Below are positions 1-11,200 of a DNA stretch of 64,000 bases, piece after piece. Numbering within the stretch: position 1 is the stretch's first letter; every line of letters starts with the position of its first letter. Under the pieces are notes generated by a model. The model ran no database searches. It saw only the letters and a list, made by a program, of their open reading frames with translations, and was not told where the DNA came from. The stretch comes from Tetrapyrgos nigripes (Eukaryota > Basidiomycota > Agaricomycetes > Agaricales > Campanellaceae). A program made the position numbers and the translations under genes. The stretch covers positions 1-64,000 of the forward strand of contig JAACJM010000336.1 in NCBI GenBank assembly GCA_013368315.1. The letters run 5' to 3'.

Positions 1-69
1 AAGACCAAAGTATAGCATACGCATATCGTCACGGTCAGCCGTCCATCTTCTACTGGGTACCCCTATCAG

Positions 70-1500
70 CTATCTCCCCCTCACCCACGTCCAACCAAAC
101 CATCTCCCATCTACCCCCACCACTAGAAAACATACTGCGCAGTTAGAAACACCCAACCCCCCCTCCAAAGCCTTTACAATCCCAAGCGCTGCTCCAGCCG
201 CTAACCCACCAACGAGTAGAGTCGACACTGCACCCCAAACGATACCTTTCCAGACGCCGAGGGTAGAGTTGGATGTGTATGCTCCGGTAACCTGTTTGAA
301 GTTGAGTTAGCGGTTGGTTTGGGTTTGAGTTTGCGTGGAAGTGTGAGTGTTAGATGAAGTTTGGCAGGGAGGGGGCGGGGGGATAGAGAATAAAGAAGAT
401 AAAGGCGGGAAAGATGAAAAGGGTAGGGGGAAGCAAAGAGGGGAAGAAAACGAAGGCCCAACAAACACAAAAAGGCACCAAGATGAGGACCGGAGAGTGG
501 AGTAGAGTAGAGTAGAAATACCGATCGCTTACCTGAGCCTTAATCGCACCAAACACCAACAGCACCACTCCCATCACCACACACGAGTAAATCAACGCCG
601 TCGAAGCTTGAGGTATGAAGAAGTATGGGAACAGCGGGACAAGTCCACCAATGAGGTATCCGAGTCCGATGGTGAAGGCAGAGATGTACAGGCGGGAGGT
701 GGGGACTTGCGAACGGAAAAGAGGATTAGTAACAAGGAGAGGGAAAACAACGAAGAAACACCAACCCAACCCCTGCCCAAACTTGAGCAAAAACGCGATC
801 AAACCCACATCCTTACTCCACCTCAACACCTTCGCAACAGCCCTACAAGTCCCCTCATCAACGCCCACAGGCCCAAGCATCTCGCCAGCACAACTTCTGA
901 TTACCCGAGCCGCTATGTGCTTTTTCAAATACCAGTAATGATCGCGCTCAGCTTAAGAAGCGAGGAATCCGCCTATACCCATGCATATGGCTCCAGTGAT
1001 GAGTTTGGCTACACCGCCAAGGACGCCGAGGCGGGAGGAGAGGCCGGCAATTAGGGCAAAGGGGACAGTAAGGCCGTCGGAGAGGCCGCTGATGCTGGGA
1101 GGAGTGAAAAAGGCGGGGTGAGTAAAAGTTTCGAAAACGGCCAGGATGGAGGAGGGCAAAAAAGCGACTCACACATCCCTAGCAACATCTGGATCAATCA
1201 GTGTCCGCCTTCAGCTCTTTACAATAAATCTCATCTACTTTCGAGTTTCTTGCGTATTTCGCTGTGAGGGGTGTTGTTTCCAGGTCGGCGTCGATAGAGT
1301 TTTGATAGGGGGGTGCTGCGTTGGGGTTGTTAGGACGGCGAGTGGGTACGCTAGGTGTGTGTGCGTTGGTGATGTCGTTCACGGTGAGATGCTGTTTCGG
1401 TGGGGCATATTGCGTGTTACGGCTCTGGTTGAAGTTGACGAGGTTGGTGGTAGTGCCGCACAAGGCGTCCGTGAAGTCAGCGAGGCTGGTGTCATGGTGA
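70..1500 (-). pseudogene. CCC1/VIT1-like vacuolar iron transporter, copy V1 (subtype a)
   Basis: Minus-strand, four-exon relative of the CCC1/VIT1 family, which moves Fe2+/Mn2+ into the vacuole. Reading down the minus strand one sees an N-terminal exon (about 1463-1194) with the spacer ETTPLTAKYARNSK, then an exon starting ISGLSDGLTVPFALIAGLSS, the FLAS..AERDHY segment, SCAGEMLGPVGVDEG, and after further introns EVPTSRLYISAFTIG and YTSNSTLGVWKGIAWG. These match the order of family motifs (SDGLTVPFAL, GAISMGIGG, C-terminal glycine-rich helix). Lesions: a 4-nt duplication near 1195 at the end of exon 1 breaks the frame into exon 2, and FLASQ has become FLAS-stop (TAA at about 954). The linker between EM and LGPVGV is shortened in frame. 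The C-terminus runs past the usual stop. Probably a pseudogene. Confidence 0.7.
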
Positions 1501-1631
1501 AGAGACTCGACTTTTGTAAGTTAATAGGTAAGCACGCTGCTGACAGTGATGTGACGGCGACGTCGATGAGGAAGAAGCAAATCAGTGGCCACCAGGCTGT
1601 CATTACCGCGGCAAATGACATCAACGTCCTG

Positions 1632-2870
1632 AAGTCTTTCGTACTAACTGCTCCACTTCGAACAGCTCTGTCCCTCAACCCAAATTTGTTCGTGGACATT
1701 ATGGGTAGTTATCGGAGGTGAGCACTTGAGCACGCCGCGTCAAGCTTATGTTCTCAATGTATACAACGGTGACATCGGTATTCCAATCACTAGAGATACT
1801 GCGGATGGTAGAACCCATCAAGGTGTGTGGTTGCAGTTCTTCAGTTTGGCTTTCTCACTTCTACATTCCTATCGACTAATCCTACATATCAACAGGAATC
1901 CTCAAACGCCCCCCCAAAAAAACTCTCCCAAGCCAACATCTTGACTGAAGATCTCGCTCTCCCCGCGGACTATGACGACGAGGAAGCGATATATCGTAGA
2001 TTGTGTCACTTACCCAATCTTCCTGGTGTGAGAAGGAGAATCAATTTTCTGTGTACGCCGTGGAAGAGGAGAGGAGCAGCATTGTTGTATTATACGGCGA
2101 GTGCTCACTCTCAGCTCATATATGAGTCAGCAGTGACTTGCTGATGATCTTACTCTCCTCTACTCCTCTACCCCTCCACTCAACGCTCAATGCTCGCCCG
2201 CGTGTTGACGTTTGACGTTTGCGCCATGTTTTGCTAACCAATATGTGTACTTTACTCTGGGGAGATGATTTGGTGAGTCTAGCTTTTGGTTTATCGCTCG
2301 GTATCATATCCGTTATACCAATTGATGACCGGCCAGTTTAATCGTTCAATCCGCTTCAGCGCTCGACGTATAGGCTGCTCGCTCAATCAAAAGGGACTCT
2401 ACGAGAAGGTCATTCGGGATCCCAAGACGGAAAAAAGTTGGATGATGGCGAGTTTCTCTTCGTGCAACGACTGGTTCTTTCTACATCCTTCTCCTCCTCG
2501 TTGCCTCATGTGGGTTTGGTTGACTCCAATTAGGATTCATTTGGATTGATTACTGACATGATGCTTTCAACCCTGTCCAACAGGTATCCTAGTCTCAGCC
2601 GAAACTGAACAAGCTATCTTCGAGTATTTGAAGGTGAAATGGCACATGAGGGTGAGGAATGTGAGTGTGGATGCTGAACCTGTGAGAGTGAGCGACGGTA
2701 TGAGCTCGAGCACGAGTATAGAGGCAAAAGCAGAGGCAAGTGGGAGCAGGATTGGAAATTTCAAGGCCCATTGGAAGGCTCTGAGAGATGACAACGTTAA
2801 CAATATGCCCATCGACCCTGGTTTTCACGATTATCATTATGATTCGGAGAATGACTCGGATGGGAGGTGA
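1632..2870 (+). pseudogene. DNA polymerase X (Pol lambda/Pol4-like) palm-thumb fragment, copy P1
   Basis: Fragment of a family X repair polymerase with no BRCT, 8-kDa or fingers domain. Visible blocks are LFVDIMGSYRR (to 1717), ITRDTADGRTHQG (to about 1828), ANILTEDLALPADYDDEEA (about 1937-1995), LCHLPNLPGVRRRINFLCTPW, RGAALLYYT (about 2070-2098), FNRSIRFSARRIGCSLNQKG (from 2338) and the thumb block ILVSAETEQAIFEYLKVKW (from 2584). Copy-specific damage: about 40 bp is missing near 1770, taking the splice acceptor and the RGKADC residues before the first metal-binding Asp pair (GDIDIL in other copies, GDIGIP here). The A-run after the CGCCCCCCC stretch near 1916 is one base too long, and a base is missing in the A-run near 2435. 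The third catalytic Asp is Asn (INFL). The 3' end is the best preserved part. Confidence 0.75.
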
Positions 2871-4330
2871 TTTTATATTTTAACCTCAATGTGGGTTGCA
2901 AAGTGCCTCGATGTAACCGTTAATGGGTCCCCAAGTTGACAAATGGTTCAGTCTGTATCAAATGGTTATCGGTATTCTTTCTTCTATTGTACCTGTTTGT
3001 ATCCCTTACGCATATACCCAGAATAGTGCTTTCTTTTTAGGTTTTTACAACTTTACGAGAATGTGTAATATGTCCTTTTACTGATCACCAAAAAAAACAG
3101 CCTTGAATCGTTGTCAAAGTTGAGCTCGAGAGCCCGACTCCGACTCTTGTTTGCTGATATCTGCGGAACGACGCGGAACAGCCTTTCCTTGGGTTTTCCT
3201 GGTCAACTTGGCGTTCCGAGTCCGACTGAGCAGGTAGATAAATACGAAATGGGAAATATCGAGGAGTAACCGCGTCCGACAGGTCGGTGGCGGCTAAGTA
3301 TGCAAAATTGGTGCAATGAAGTTCCAACCCCGACCCTGGAATCTCAATCCCCAATCTTCAATCCAAAATAGTACTTATCCCATTCATACATACTTCCCCC
3401 CATCAAGCTACAATTTGCAATGCAACCGCACAATAACACTGAGTCTGAGCCTCTGAAGCTGAGTTTGGGCCTAGTCACTCATTGGTTGCTTATTAGCATT
3501 GGTCTGTTAATAGTCTGCAACAGTTGAGACTGGAGTACGGTCGAGTACTGTAAGGAGTCTTGGAGTAGTCAAATTGTAGTCAAAGTGTAGTCAAGGTTTA
3601 GTCCCAATTGGACTCGTAGGTTTGACGTAGGTTGAGCGCAACATGCGTCCTTGTTTGAACGTATATATACCAAACGTATACTGAAAATTTAAACACCTAA
3701 ACATTGCCTAAACACCCGCGAAGACTGTAAGACCAGTACCATACTAGTAAAATGTGGACTTGACGTGGACAGAAGTTGAAAGAACTTGGAAGGAATTGAG
3801 AACACTGAAGACAAAATTTTCATCTCTTCAGCCTCAGCAGGTAATAATTCAACTTGAGGATCGCCGATATGCAAGAAGAGGATGGTGGTGGGATGGTGGT
3901 AAGGATGAGTTGAAGAACCGAGCCACAACCTGGCCCAATCCCATGGGACGTGACGCGTCGACATGTACAATGACACCGGATACTAATACAATGTACATCA
4001 GATACTTTTGGGGGGGAGACTTCATCCCACTCGAGGCTCACAGGACAATTTCATTGCAAGGATTATGCATACTATCATTATGTATGTACACTACTGCTAA
4101 CTCGACACTACTGCTACCACACATAACACGCTCGTAACGCCGACATCTCGTAACACCAACGCATCCAGAGAGAATCTGCAAAAGAAAACAAAGGTAGTAT
4201 GGCATATGTGTCTCGTCAGCTGTCCGTCCGTCGACCGGATACTCCTACCCACTATCACCCCCACTATCACCCCCCTCTCCCTGTCCCCCTCTCCCATCTC
4301 CCCACCAACATCCACACAAGGCAAGTAAGA
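2871..4330. other. Intergenic: P1 3' flank, module junction, V2 3' flank
   Basis: 2871-3290 is the 3' flank of the polymerase fragment and resembles the same flank in every module. At about 3285-3300 the sequence jumps from the pre-NLR flank (GACAGGTCGGTGGC) into the segment that elsewhere precedes a subtype-b transporter (TATGCAAA...TGCAATGAAGTTCC, compare 33420 and 45120). The 3300-4330 segment is a diverged relative of the stretch found downstream of each NLR (for example 12330-13130): it shares the ACTTGACGTGGACA block, the CATACTTTTTGGGG block and the ATTATGTATGTACACTAC block. A TATA-like CGTATATATACC lies at about 3660. I see no convincing gene. Confidence 0.6.
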
Positions 4331-4369
4331 AAGGTAACACAAACATACTAGGCATTGGGCGCTAGCAAC

Positions 4370-5640
4370 CTACTCCCCACCCCCCTCCAAAGCTTTTACA
4401 ATCACAAACGCCGCTCCAGCCGCTAAACCACCAACGAGTAGAGTCGACACTGCACCCCAAGCAATACCTTTCCAGACGCCGAGGGTAGAGTTGGATGTGT
4501 ATGCTCCGGTGACCTGTTTATATGTTAAAGGAAGTGTGAGTGAGTGAGGGTTAGAGGACGGTATGTCAAGAGCGATGGGGGGGATACAAGAGGAGAAAGA
4601 AAGGCGAGAAAGGGTAGAAGCAAAGAAGTAAGGGAGGGAAGGAAACAAAAGCATAAAAGCCCAAAAGCGAAGACCGGAGAGCAGAAGAAAACGCTTACCT
4701 GAGCCTTGATCGCACCAAACACCAACAACACCGCTCCCGTCACCACACACAAGTAGACCAACACTGTCGATGCTTGAGGTATGAAAAAGTATGTGAACAG
4801 CGGGATAAGTCCACCAATGAGGTATCCGAGTCTAATGGTGAAGGGGGATATGTAGAGGCGGGAGGTAGGTACTTCTTCTGTAAGAGCAAAGGGAAAAGAG
4901 TATTAGTCAGGGTGTAGATAGATAACGAAGAGAGTATAAGACGGAAAGGAAGAGAACGAGATAAAGAGAAAACACCCACCCAACCCCTGTTCAAACTTGA
5001 GCAAAAACGCCGTCAGCCCCACATCCTTACTCCACCTCAAGCCCCCTCCCGTCTTCTCATCCCTCTGTCTCTGTTCCGGAGTCCCACCCTCCTCCCCACC
5101 TGCCTCCCTCAACACCTTCGCAACAGCTTTACAGGTCCTTTCACCAACGCCCACAGGCCCCAAAACCTCCTCAACCTCTCTCTCCATCTCACCAGCACAA
5201 CTCCTGATTACCCAAGCCGCTGTTTGGTTTTGCAAGTACTGGTAATGATCGTGCTCGGCTTGGGAGGCGAGGAATCCGCCTATACCCATGGATATGGCTC
5301 CAGCGATGAGCTCGGCGACGAGGGGGGATGTGCCTGGAGAGGAGAGCCCAGTGGTTAGGGCGAAGGGGACGGTGAGGCCGATGACACTGGGAAGAGGTGA
5401 AAGGCGGGGTGAGTAAGGGTTTTGAAAACGGCGAGGGTGCTCCACCTCTCCGAGTACGAAAAAGCGACTCACACATCCCTAACAACGTCTGCCTTCAACT
5501 GTTTACAACAAATCCCATCTGCTCTAAAATTCCTTGCGCATTTCGCTGTGAGCGGTGTTGTTTCCGAGTTGGGGATGCCACGTTGTTGTTTGGGGTTGGC
5601 GTTATTGGGACGGCGAAGGGTTTCCCCTTCTTTTTATAGA
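4370..5640 (-). pseudogene. CCC1/VIT1-like iron transporter, copy V2 (subtype b, best-preserved exons 2-4)
   Basis: Vacuolar iron/manganese transporter family, the cleanest copy. Exons on the minus strand: exon 1 from about 5620 to 5473 (SETTPLTAKCARN, ending LKADVVRDV), exon 2 5386-4980, exon 3 4877-4699, exon 4 4513-4370. Introns have GTGAGT, GTGGGT and GTAAGC donors and CAG acceptors, and phases agree. Exon 2 gives VIGLTVPFALTTGLSS, a GAISMGIGGFLASQAEHDHY block and a charged cytoplasmic loop (EMEREVEEVLGPVGVGERTC). Exons 3-4 give three more membrane helices and end KALEGGGE-stop. The SDG of the usual IGLSDGLTVPF motif is missing. No ATG is visible in frame with exon 1, because the reading frame upstream closes at a TAA near 5637, where the polymerase fragment begins. 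I therefore call it a 5'-truncated gene, although an unseen upstream exon could rescue it. Confidence 0.65.
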
Positions 5641-7033
5641 ACCGTTCAGCCAATCGGAGTGAGCGGATTACACATACATATGCCTCGTTCCGAAGCCTAA
5701 ACCGTATCAGTGCGTAATTATCATCATTGACAATCTGAACTCTTTCATACTAGCTGCTCAACTTCGAACAGCTCTGTCCCTCAACCCAAATTTGTTCGTG
5801 GACATTATGGGTAGTTATCGGAGGTGAGCACTCGAGCACGCCGCGTCAAGCTTATGTTCTCCATGTATAGAACAGTCAACTTACGGTCATTGGTCCACAG
5901 AGGAAAAGCCGACTGTGGTGACATCGACATTCTAATCACTAGAGATACTGCGGATGGTAGAACTCATCAAGGTGTGTGGTTGCATTTCTTCAATTTGGCT
6001 TTCTCACTTCGACATTCCTATTGACTAATCCTACGTATCAACAGGAATCCTCAAACGCCCCCCCAAAAAACTCTCCCAAGCCAACATCTTGACTGAAGAT
6101 ATCGCTCTGCCTGTGGACTATGACGACGAGGAAGCGATATATCGTAGATTATGTCACTTACCCAATCTTCCTGGAGCGAAAAGGAGAATCAATTTTCTGT
6201 GTACGCCTTGGAAGAGGAGGAGCAGCGTTGTTGTATTGTACGGTGAATGCTCACTCTTAGCTCATATATGAGTCAGCAGTGCCTTACTGATGATCTTACT
6301 CTCCTCTACTCCTCTGCCCCTCCACCCAACACTCAACGCTCGCCCGCGTGTTGACGTTTGACGTTTGCGCCATGTTTTGCTAACCAGTATGTGTACTTTA
6401 CTCTGGGGAGATGATTTGGTGAGTCTAGCTTTTGGTTTATCACTCGGTACTACATGCGTTATACCGCTTGATGACCGGCCAGTTTAATCGTTCAATCCTC
6501 GTCAAAGGTCGACCTATGGGCTGCTTGCTCAATCAAAAGTAACTCTACGAAAAGGTCATTCGGGATCCCAAGACGGAAAAAAGTTGAATACAAAAGTTGG
6601 ATGATGGTGAGTTTCACTTCCTGCGACGACGGGTTCTTTCGACATCCTTCTCCTCCTCGTTGCCTCCTGTGTGTTTGGGTGACTCGGATTTTTGATTCAT
6701 TTGGATTGATTACTGACATGACGCTTTCAACCCTATCCAACAGGTATCCTAGTCGCAGCCAAAACTGAACAAGCTATCTTCGAGTACTTGAAGGTGAAAT
6801 GGCAGGAACTGCACGAGAGAGTGAGGAATGTGAGTGTGGATATTGAACCTGTGGGGGGCGAGCGAGGTATGAGCTTGAGCTCGAGCGTAGAGGTGAAAGT
6901 AGAGGCAAGTGGGAGCGGAATTGGAAATTCAAAGGCGCATTGAAAGGCTCTGAGGGATGATAAAAATATGCCCATCGACGCTGGTTTTGACGATTATCAT
7001 TATGATTCGGAGAATGACTCGGATGGGAGGTGA
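5640..7033 (+). pseudogene. DNA polymerase X palm-thumb fragment, copy P2
   Basis: Begins abruptly after an acceptor-like TATAG with the block leading to MPRSEA, the Pol lambda segment just before the palm. Exon ending MGSYRR (donor at about 5826) joins across an intron (acceptor CCACAG near 5897) to RGKADCGDIDILITRDTADG, which holds the first two metal-binding aspartates. A further intron (about 5970-6045) precedes ILKRPPKKLSQANILTEDIA. Damage: TAA directly after SEA (about 5698), a 1-base deletion turning RGAALLYYT into SSVVVLYG near 6222, an inserted AAAAGTTGAATAC-type duplication with TGA near 6580-6600, and TGG to TGA (AH-stop) near 6943. The third catalytic Asp is Asn. Cannot encode a polymerase. 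Confidence 0.75.
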
Positions 7034-7825
7034 TTTCGAATTTTAACCTCAATGTGACCGTTAATGGGTCCCCAAGTTAATAAATGGTTCAGTCTGCATC
7101 AAATAGTTATCAGTAGTCTTTCTTCTATTGTACCTGTTTGTATCCCTACGCATATACCTAGAATAGTACTTGGTTTGTGCGAGAATGTGTAATATGTCTT
7201 TGTACTAACCACCAAAAAAAAGCCTTGAATCATCGTCAAAGTCGAGCTCAAGAGCCTCACTCCGACTCTTGTTTGTTGATATCTACGGAACGACACGGAA
7301 CAGCCTTTCCTTGGTCTTTCCAAGTCAACTTGGCGTTCACGAGTCCAACTGAGCAGGTAGATAAATACGAAATGCGAAATATCGAGGAGTAAACGTGTCC
7401 GACAGGTCGGTGGCTGGCCAACAATTGGAGCCGTCGTAACGTCTCAACAACTCAACTCATACCTCAAAGTCGAACTACCTTGACGACTCAACAATCCATA
7501 CATAGTACGTACAGCTGCAAAGACCATCGACGTCTATCAGAATTGCGCCTTGAAAGCCATGCATCTTCAACCATATAAACGCTACCAGCTCAGGACCAGC
7601 TTCATCCTTTTAGATACTTGCTAGTACCTGTTGCATTATGTATCAAAAATGTCAACATCGTAGAAAGGTTTGAGACGACTTTGGCCTCATTGCATTGTTG
7701 GGATGAACGAATGGATTGGCTAGCATGAAACTGAGAATGAAGAACAGACATGAGAAGGAGGAACAGAGCCATGCGTACTACAGACAGTGCGCACTATTAC
7801 CTTTCTTAGTATCGAAGTCCTGGCA
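7034..7825. other. Intergenic between P2 and NLR A
   Basis: 3' flank of the polymerase fragment followed by the distal upstream region of NLR A. Contains an A-run at about 7213-7220 and a TATA-like TATAAAC at about 7574, with the GCTACCAGCTCAGGACCAGC block behind it. This segment is strongly conserved before all six NLR genes. No open frame or RNA gene stands out. Confidence 0.5.
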
Positions 7826-7828
7826 TCT

Positions 7829-8236
7829 CAAAATATATCTTATTTTCACCTTTGCTTGCTGAATTCTCATTGTCTTCAAACACTGAGCCAAGACCCCAAT
7901 TCACTTCATTGCAATTACTCGAGTTTGACAGTGGTACCACAAGCTTCTCCACGATGATACCTAGCTTCAAGCACGAACCGCTCAAAATGATGCCGTCAAC
8001 GGCAAAGACGCCATCATCTCAACTGAATAGAAGCATTCGGCAGCCGGCTCGGCGCCGGTTTCAAAACTTTGGGTTTCGCGCAAGTGATCAAATCCAAGTC
8101 ACGCGCTCTGGAAACTTTCTGCACCGCGAAGAACTGAACCATCACAACGTTTACAAGGTACGTTGTTTTGATCGATAAAACGAATTGTGGGTTTCTGCGC
8201 AGTGCTGACTTGAGCTATATAGTGCTATTGTTGAAT
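7829..8236 (+). promoter_or_regulatory. NLR A core promoter and leader with uORF and 5'UTR intron
   Basis: AAATATATCT (7831-7840) followed by a pyrimidine-rich stretch looks like a TATA-type core promoter with start site near 7860. The leader has an upstream ORF starting at ATG 7954. A splice donor TACAAG/GTACGT at 8157/8158 and an acceptor TATATAG at 8222 would remove 65 nt. After this splice the uORF reads 71 codons and stops at TGA two bases before the NLR ATG (TGTTGAATATGCC). The uORF is exactly 204 nt to the donor in A, C, D, E and F. B has a 7-nt deletion. Splicing and translation are predictions. Confidence 0.45.
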
Positions 8237-11200
8237 ATGCCGAACATCTTCAGCAGACAATCTAAGCCAAAACAGGAGGACGCAATTCCTTCTGGCTTTG
8301 ATGTCAGTCATGCAAAGATTGTCCTATCCACAGCTGCCAGTATCGGAAACATAGCTGGAGTCCCTTATCTTGAGGTAGCTACAAAAATAGCCTCAAGCAT
8401 TCTCGACATTGTGGAGGTATGATTTTATGACTTGTATATCAGGAATTCATCGCTGAATCCATTCTGCAAGGCAATGAAGAAAAATAAGAAAGAGTCCACC
8501 AGCATTGCACAGAATGTTGTTGAACTCATTGATGGGATTCAAGAGATTCTTGGGAATGATCCTAAACAGAACGAAATTTTGATGAAAAATATTCAGAAAT
8601 TGGAAAGGTGAAATTGAGAGTTGTTATAGTTACTTTTTCATTGCTGAGAAAATGCTTTAGTGAACTCCAGAAGGTGGAACATACACTGAAGAAACTCAGT
8701 GAACGCAAAGGATATAAAAGGCTCCTTCATGCTACAAGTGATAAAGACCTAATTGCGGAATGCAAAGAAACAATTAACAACTGCATGCAAATGTTCAATG
8801 TATGTGATGTCAAATGTCTGTTTTTTTTACTCACTGTCATTTTCAATAGATCAAAGCAAATGTAGCCATATGGAGAAGTACTGAAGAAATCAAGAAATCA
8901 TTGGCAAATATTGCAAAAACTCATGATGAGTCCATTACATATGAGTAAGTTTTCCTTTATCAAAAATTGTGAATCCTAATATGAATATCATTAAAGTGAT
9001 CTTGAGGAAGCTACTCCTGCAATTTCTTCTATCTTCTTTGGCCGAGAAAACTTGGTGGCTGAAGGAGTTGACCACCTGGTTAACAATGATCAGGCATTTC
9101 TCGCTATCCTTGGAGCAGGAGGAATAGGAAAAACATCCATTGCTTTGCATATAAACAATGCTCCAGAAGTGAAGACCAAGTATGGAAATGCATCATACTT
9201 TCTTCCTTGTGAAGTGTTGCCCAATGCAAAGTTATTGCTTCAAGGACTTATTCAAAGACTGGGTATTGAGGTTGGGCAGGGTGAAAGTCAACACAAAAAA
9301 TTGGAAGAATTTTTCAGGTTCAACACTCAATCAATCCTACTGATATTGGATAATTTTGAGACTCCCTGGAACCGTGATCCATTGGGTATTGAAAATATTC
9401 TGGGAAAGTTAGCTTCATTTGTTCAGATTCCAATGATAGTTACAATGAGAGGATTAAATGGCCCAGGCCCTGTTGAGTGGAAGACATTGGGATCGGAAGA
9501 TTCAATTCCACCTCTCACACCTGAATCAGCAAGCGAGGTTTTCTCAGCAATTTCTGGAAAACAAGAACTGAAGAAAACAGGGGATAGTATTCAAGCAATA
9601 CTGAAAAACCTTGACTATGTTCCACTTGCTATTACACTCATTGCTAAAAGGGCTAGGACTGTTCCTGTTGAATCACTGCTAAGAATGTGGGAACAAGGAA
9701 AAACGTCAATTCTGGTACAAGGAAACCAAGAAGGGAGATTAACAAGTGTTAATTATTCTATTGAACTGTCTAGAAGGCTGCTGAAGCCACTTGAAGCTGA
9801 ACTTCTTGCAGTCATATCTTTTCTACCAGATGGGGTCGCAGATTGGGCTGCAAATCTTCCTATGATGTTGTCAGGATGGAAACAGTTGGATGAGTCAATT
9901 AGCACATTGCTAGAAACCTCTCTAGTTTACAGTCAAAACAAAACCATCAAGACTTTGGCTCCTATTCGTGAATATATCAATGGGACTGGGATGAATATCC
10001 AGATAGGAATTGGACTACTAGAATCTTTCTATGTATCCTGGCTTAAACAGCTTTCTGGCACAACACAGGAAAAGCAAGACCAGATTCAAGCTCATATCCT
10101 AAATATTACAAAGATACTCACTAAGCAGGCCAGCTCTCTTACTGAGACACTTGATATTAAAGCTCTGGATATCCTGACTGATTTCACAAAGTTTTACCCA
10201 TTGACACTTGATCTGCTCAATAATATTCTGGATAAATGTGATGGACTTGATCAAAAACACAAAGTTGAGCTAAGGTTCTGGAGACTGGGTATGCTAATAT
10301 GGTTATCCATGTGGCAAGAAGCTGAGATGGAAGCCAAAGGAATGGAACAGAGTATGCAAAATGATCTTAAATCTCATGCAAGAGTGATCCGGGAGCTGGG
10401 AGACATCTATCAATTGCAAAGCAAATACACTGAAGCCACTGAGATGCTGATCAGAGCCAAAGATCAGTTTGAACAAATTGGAGATCAGTGGGGGGCTGCT
10501 CAGTCTCTGCAAAGGCTTGGAGAAATTTATCAAATGCAAAGCAAATACACTGAAGCTGCTGAGATGTTGACCAAAGCCCAAGATCAGTTTGAACAAATTG
10601 GAGATCAGCTGGGGGCTGCTCAGTCTCTGCAAGGCCTGGGAGAAATCTATCGAATGCAAAGCAAATACACTGAAGCTGCTGAGATGCTGACCAAAGCCAA
10701 AGATCAGTTCGAACAAATTGGAGATCAGCTGGGAGCTGCTCGGTCTCTGCAAAGCCTGGGAGACATCTATCGAATGCAAAGCAAATACACTGAAGCTGCT
10801 GAGATGCTGACTACAGCCAAAGATCAGTTTGAACAAATTGGAAGTCAGCTGGGAGTGACTCAGTGTCTGCAACATCTGGGAGACATTTATCAAATGCAAA
10901 GCAAATACATTGAGGCTGCTGAGATGCTAACTACAGTCAAAGATCAGTTTGAACAATTTGGAGATCAGCTGGGAGCTGCTCAATGTCTACGAAGCCTAGG
11001 CATGATCTATGACAAGCAGGCCAATTATACTCAGGCTGTTGCAGTGCTACTTATGGCTAAAGCTCAGTTTGAAAAGATTGGGGACCCATGGGGAGTTGCA
11101 GAGTGTATGTATCGCCTGGGAGAATCCTACCGAAAGCAAGGACTATATGAAGATGCAAAATCTGCCCTTGCAGATGCAATCTTCACCTTCCAGAACCTTG

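Noticed and set aside
608..1054. Plus-strand frames of 107-148 codons across transporter exons
   Set aside because: Shadows of the minus-strand transporter exons, with low-complexity composition.
7852..8178. Leader frame as an extra 5' coding exon of the NLR
   Set aside because: Neither available acceptor joins it in frame with the MPNIFSRQ start, and the frame in phase with that ATG is closed by TGA about 110 bp upstream.
10303..10899. Long minus-strand open frames opposite the TPR arrays (198 codons here; also at 52126-52806 and 28941-29348)
   Set aside because: They mirror the 120-bp repeat of the sense frame, and their length follows from codon composition. No start context, introns or domain.
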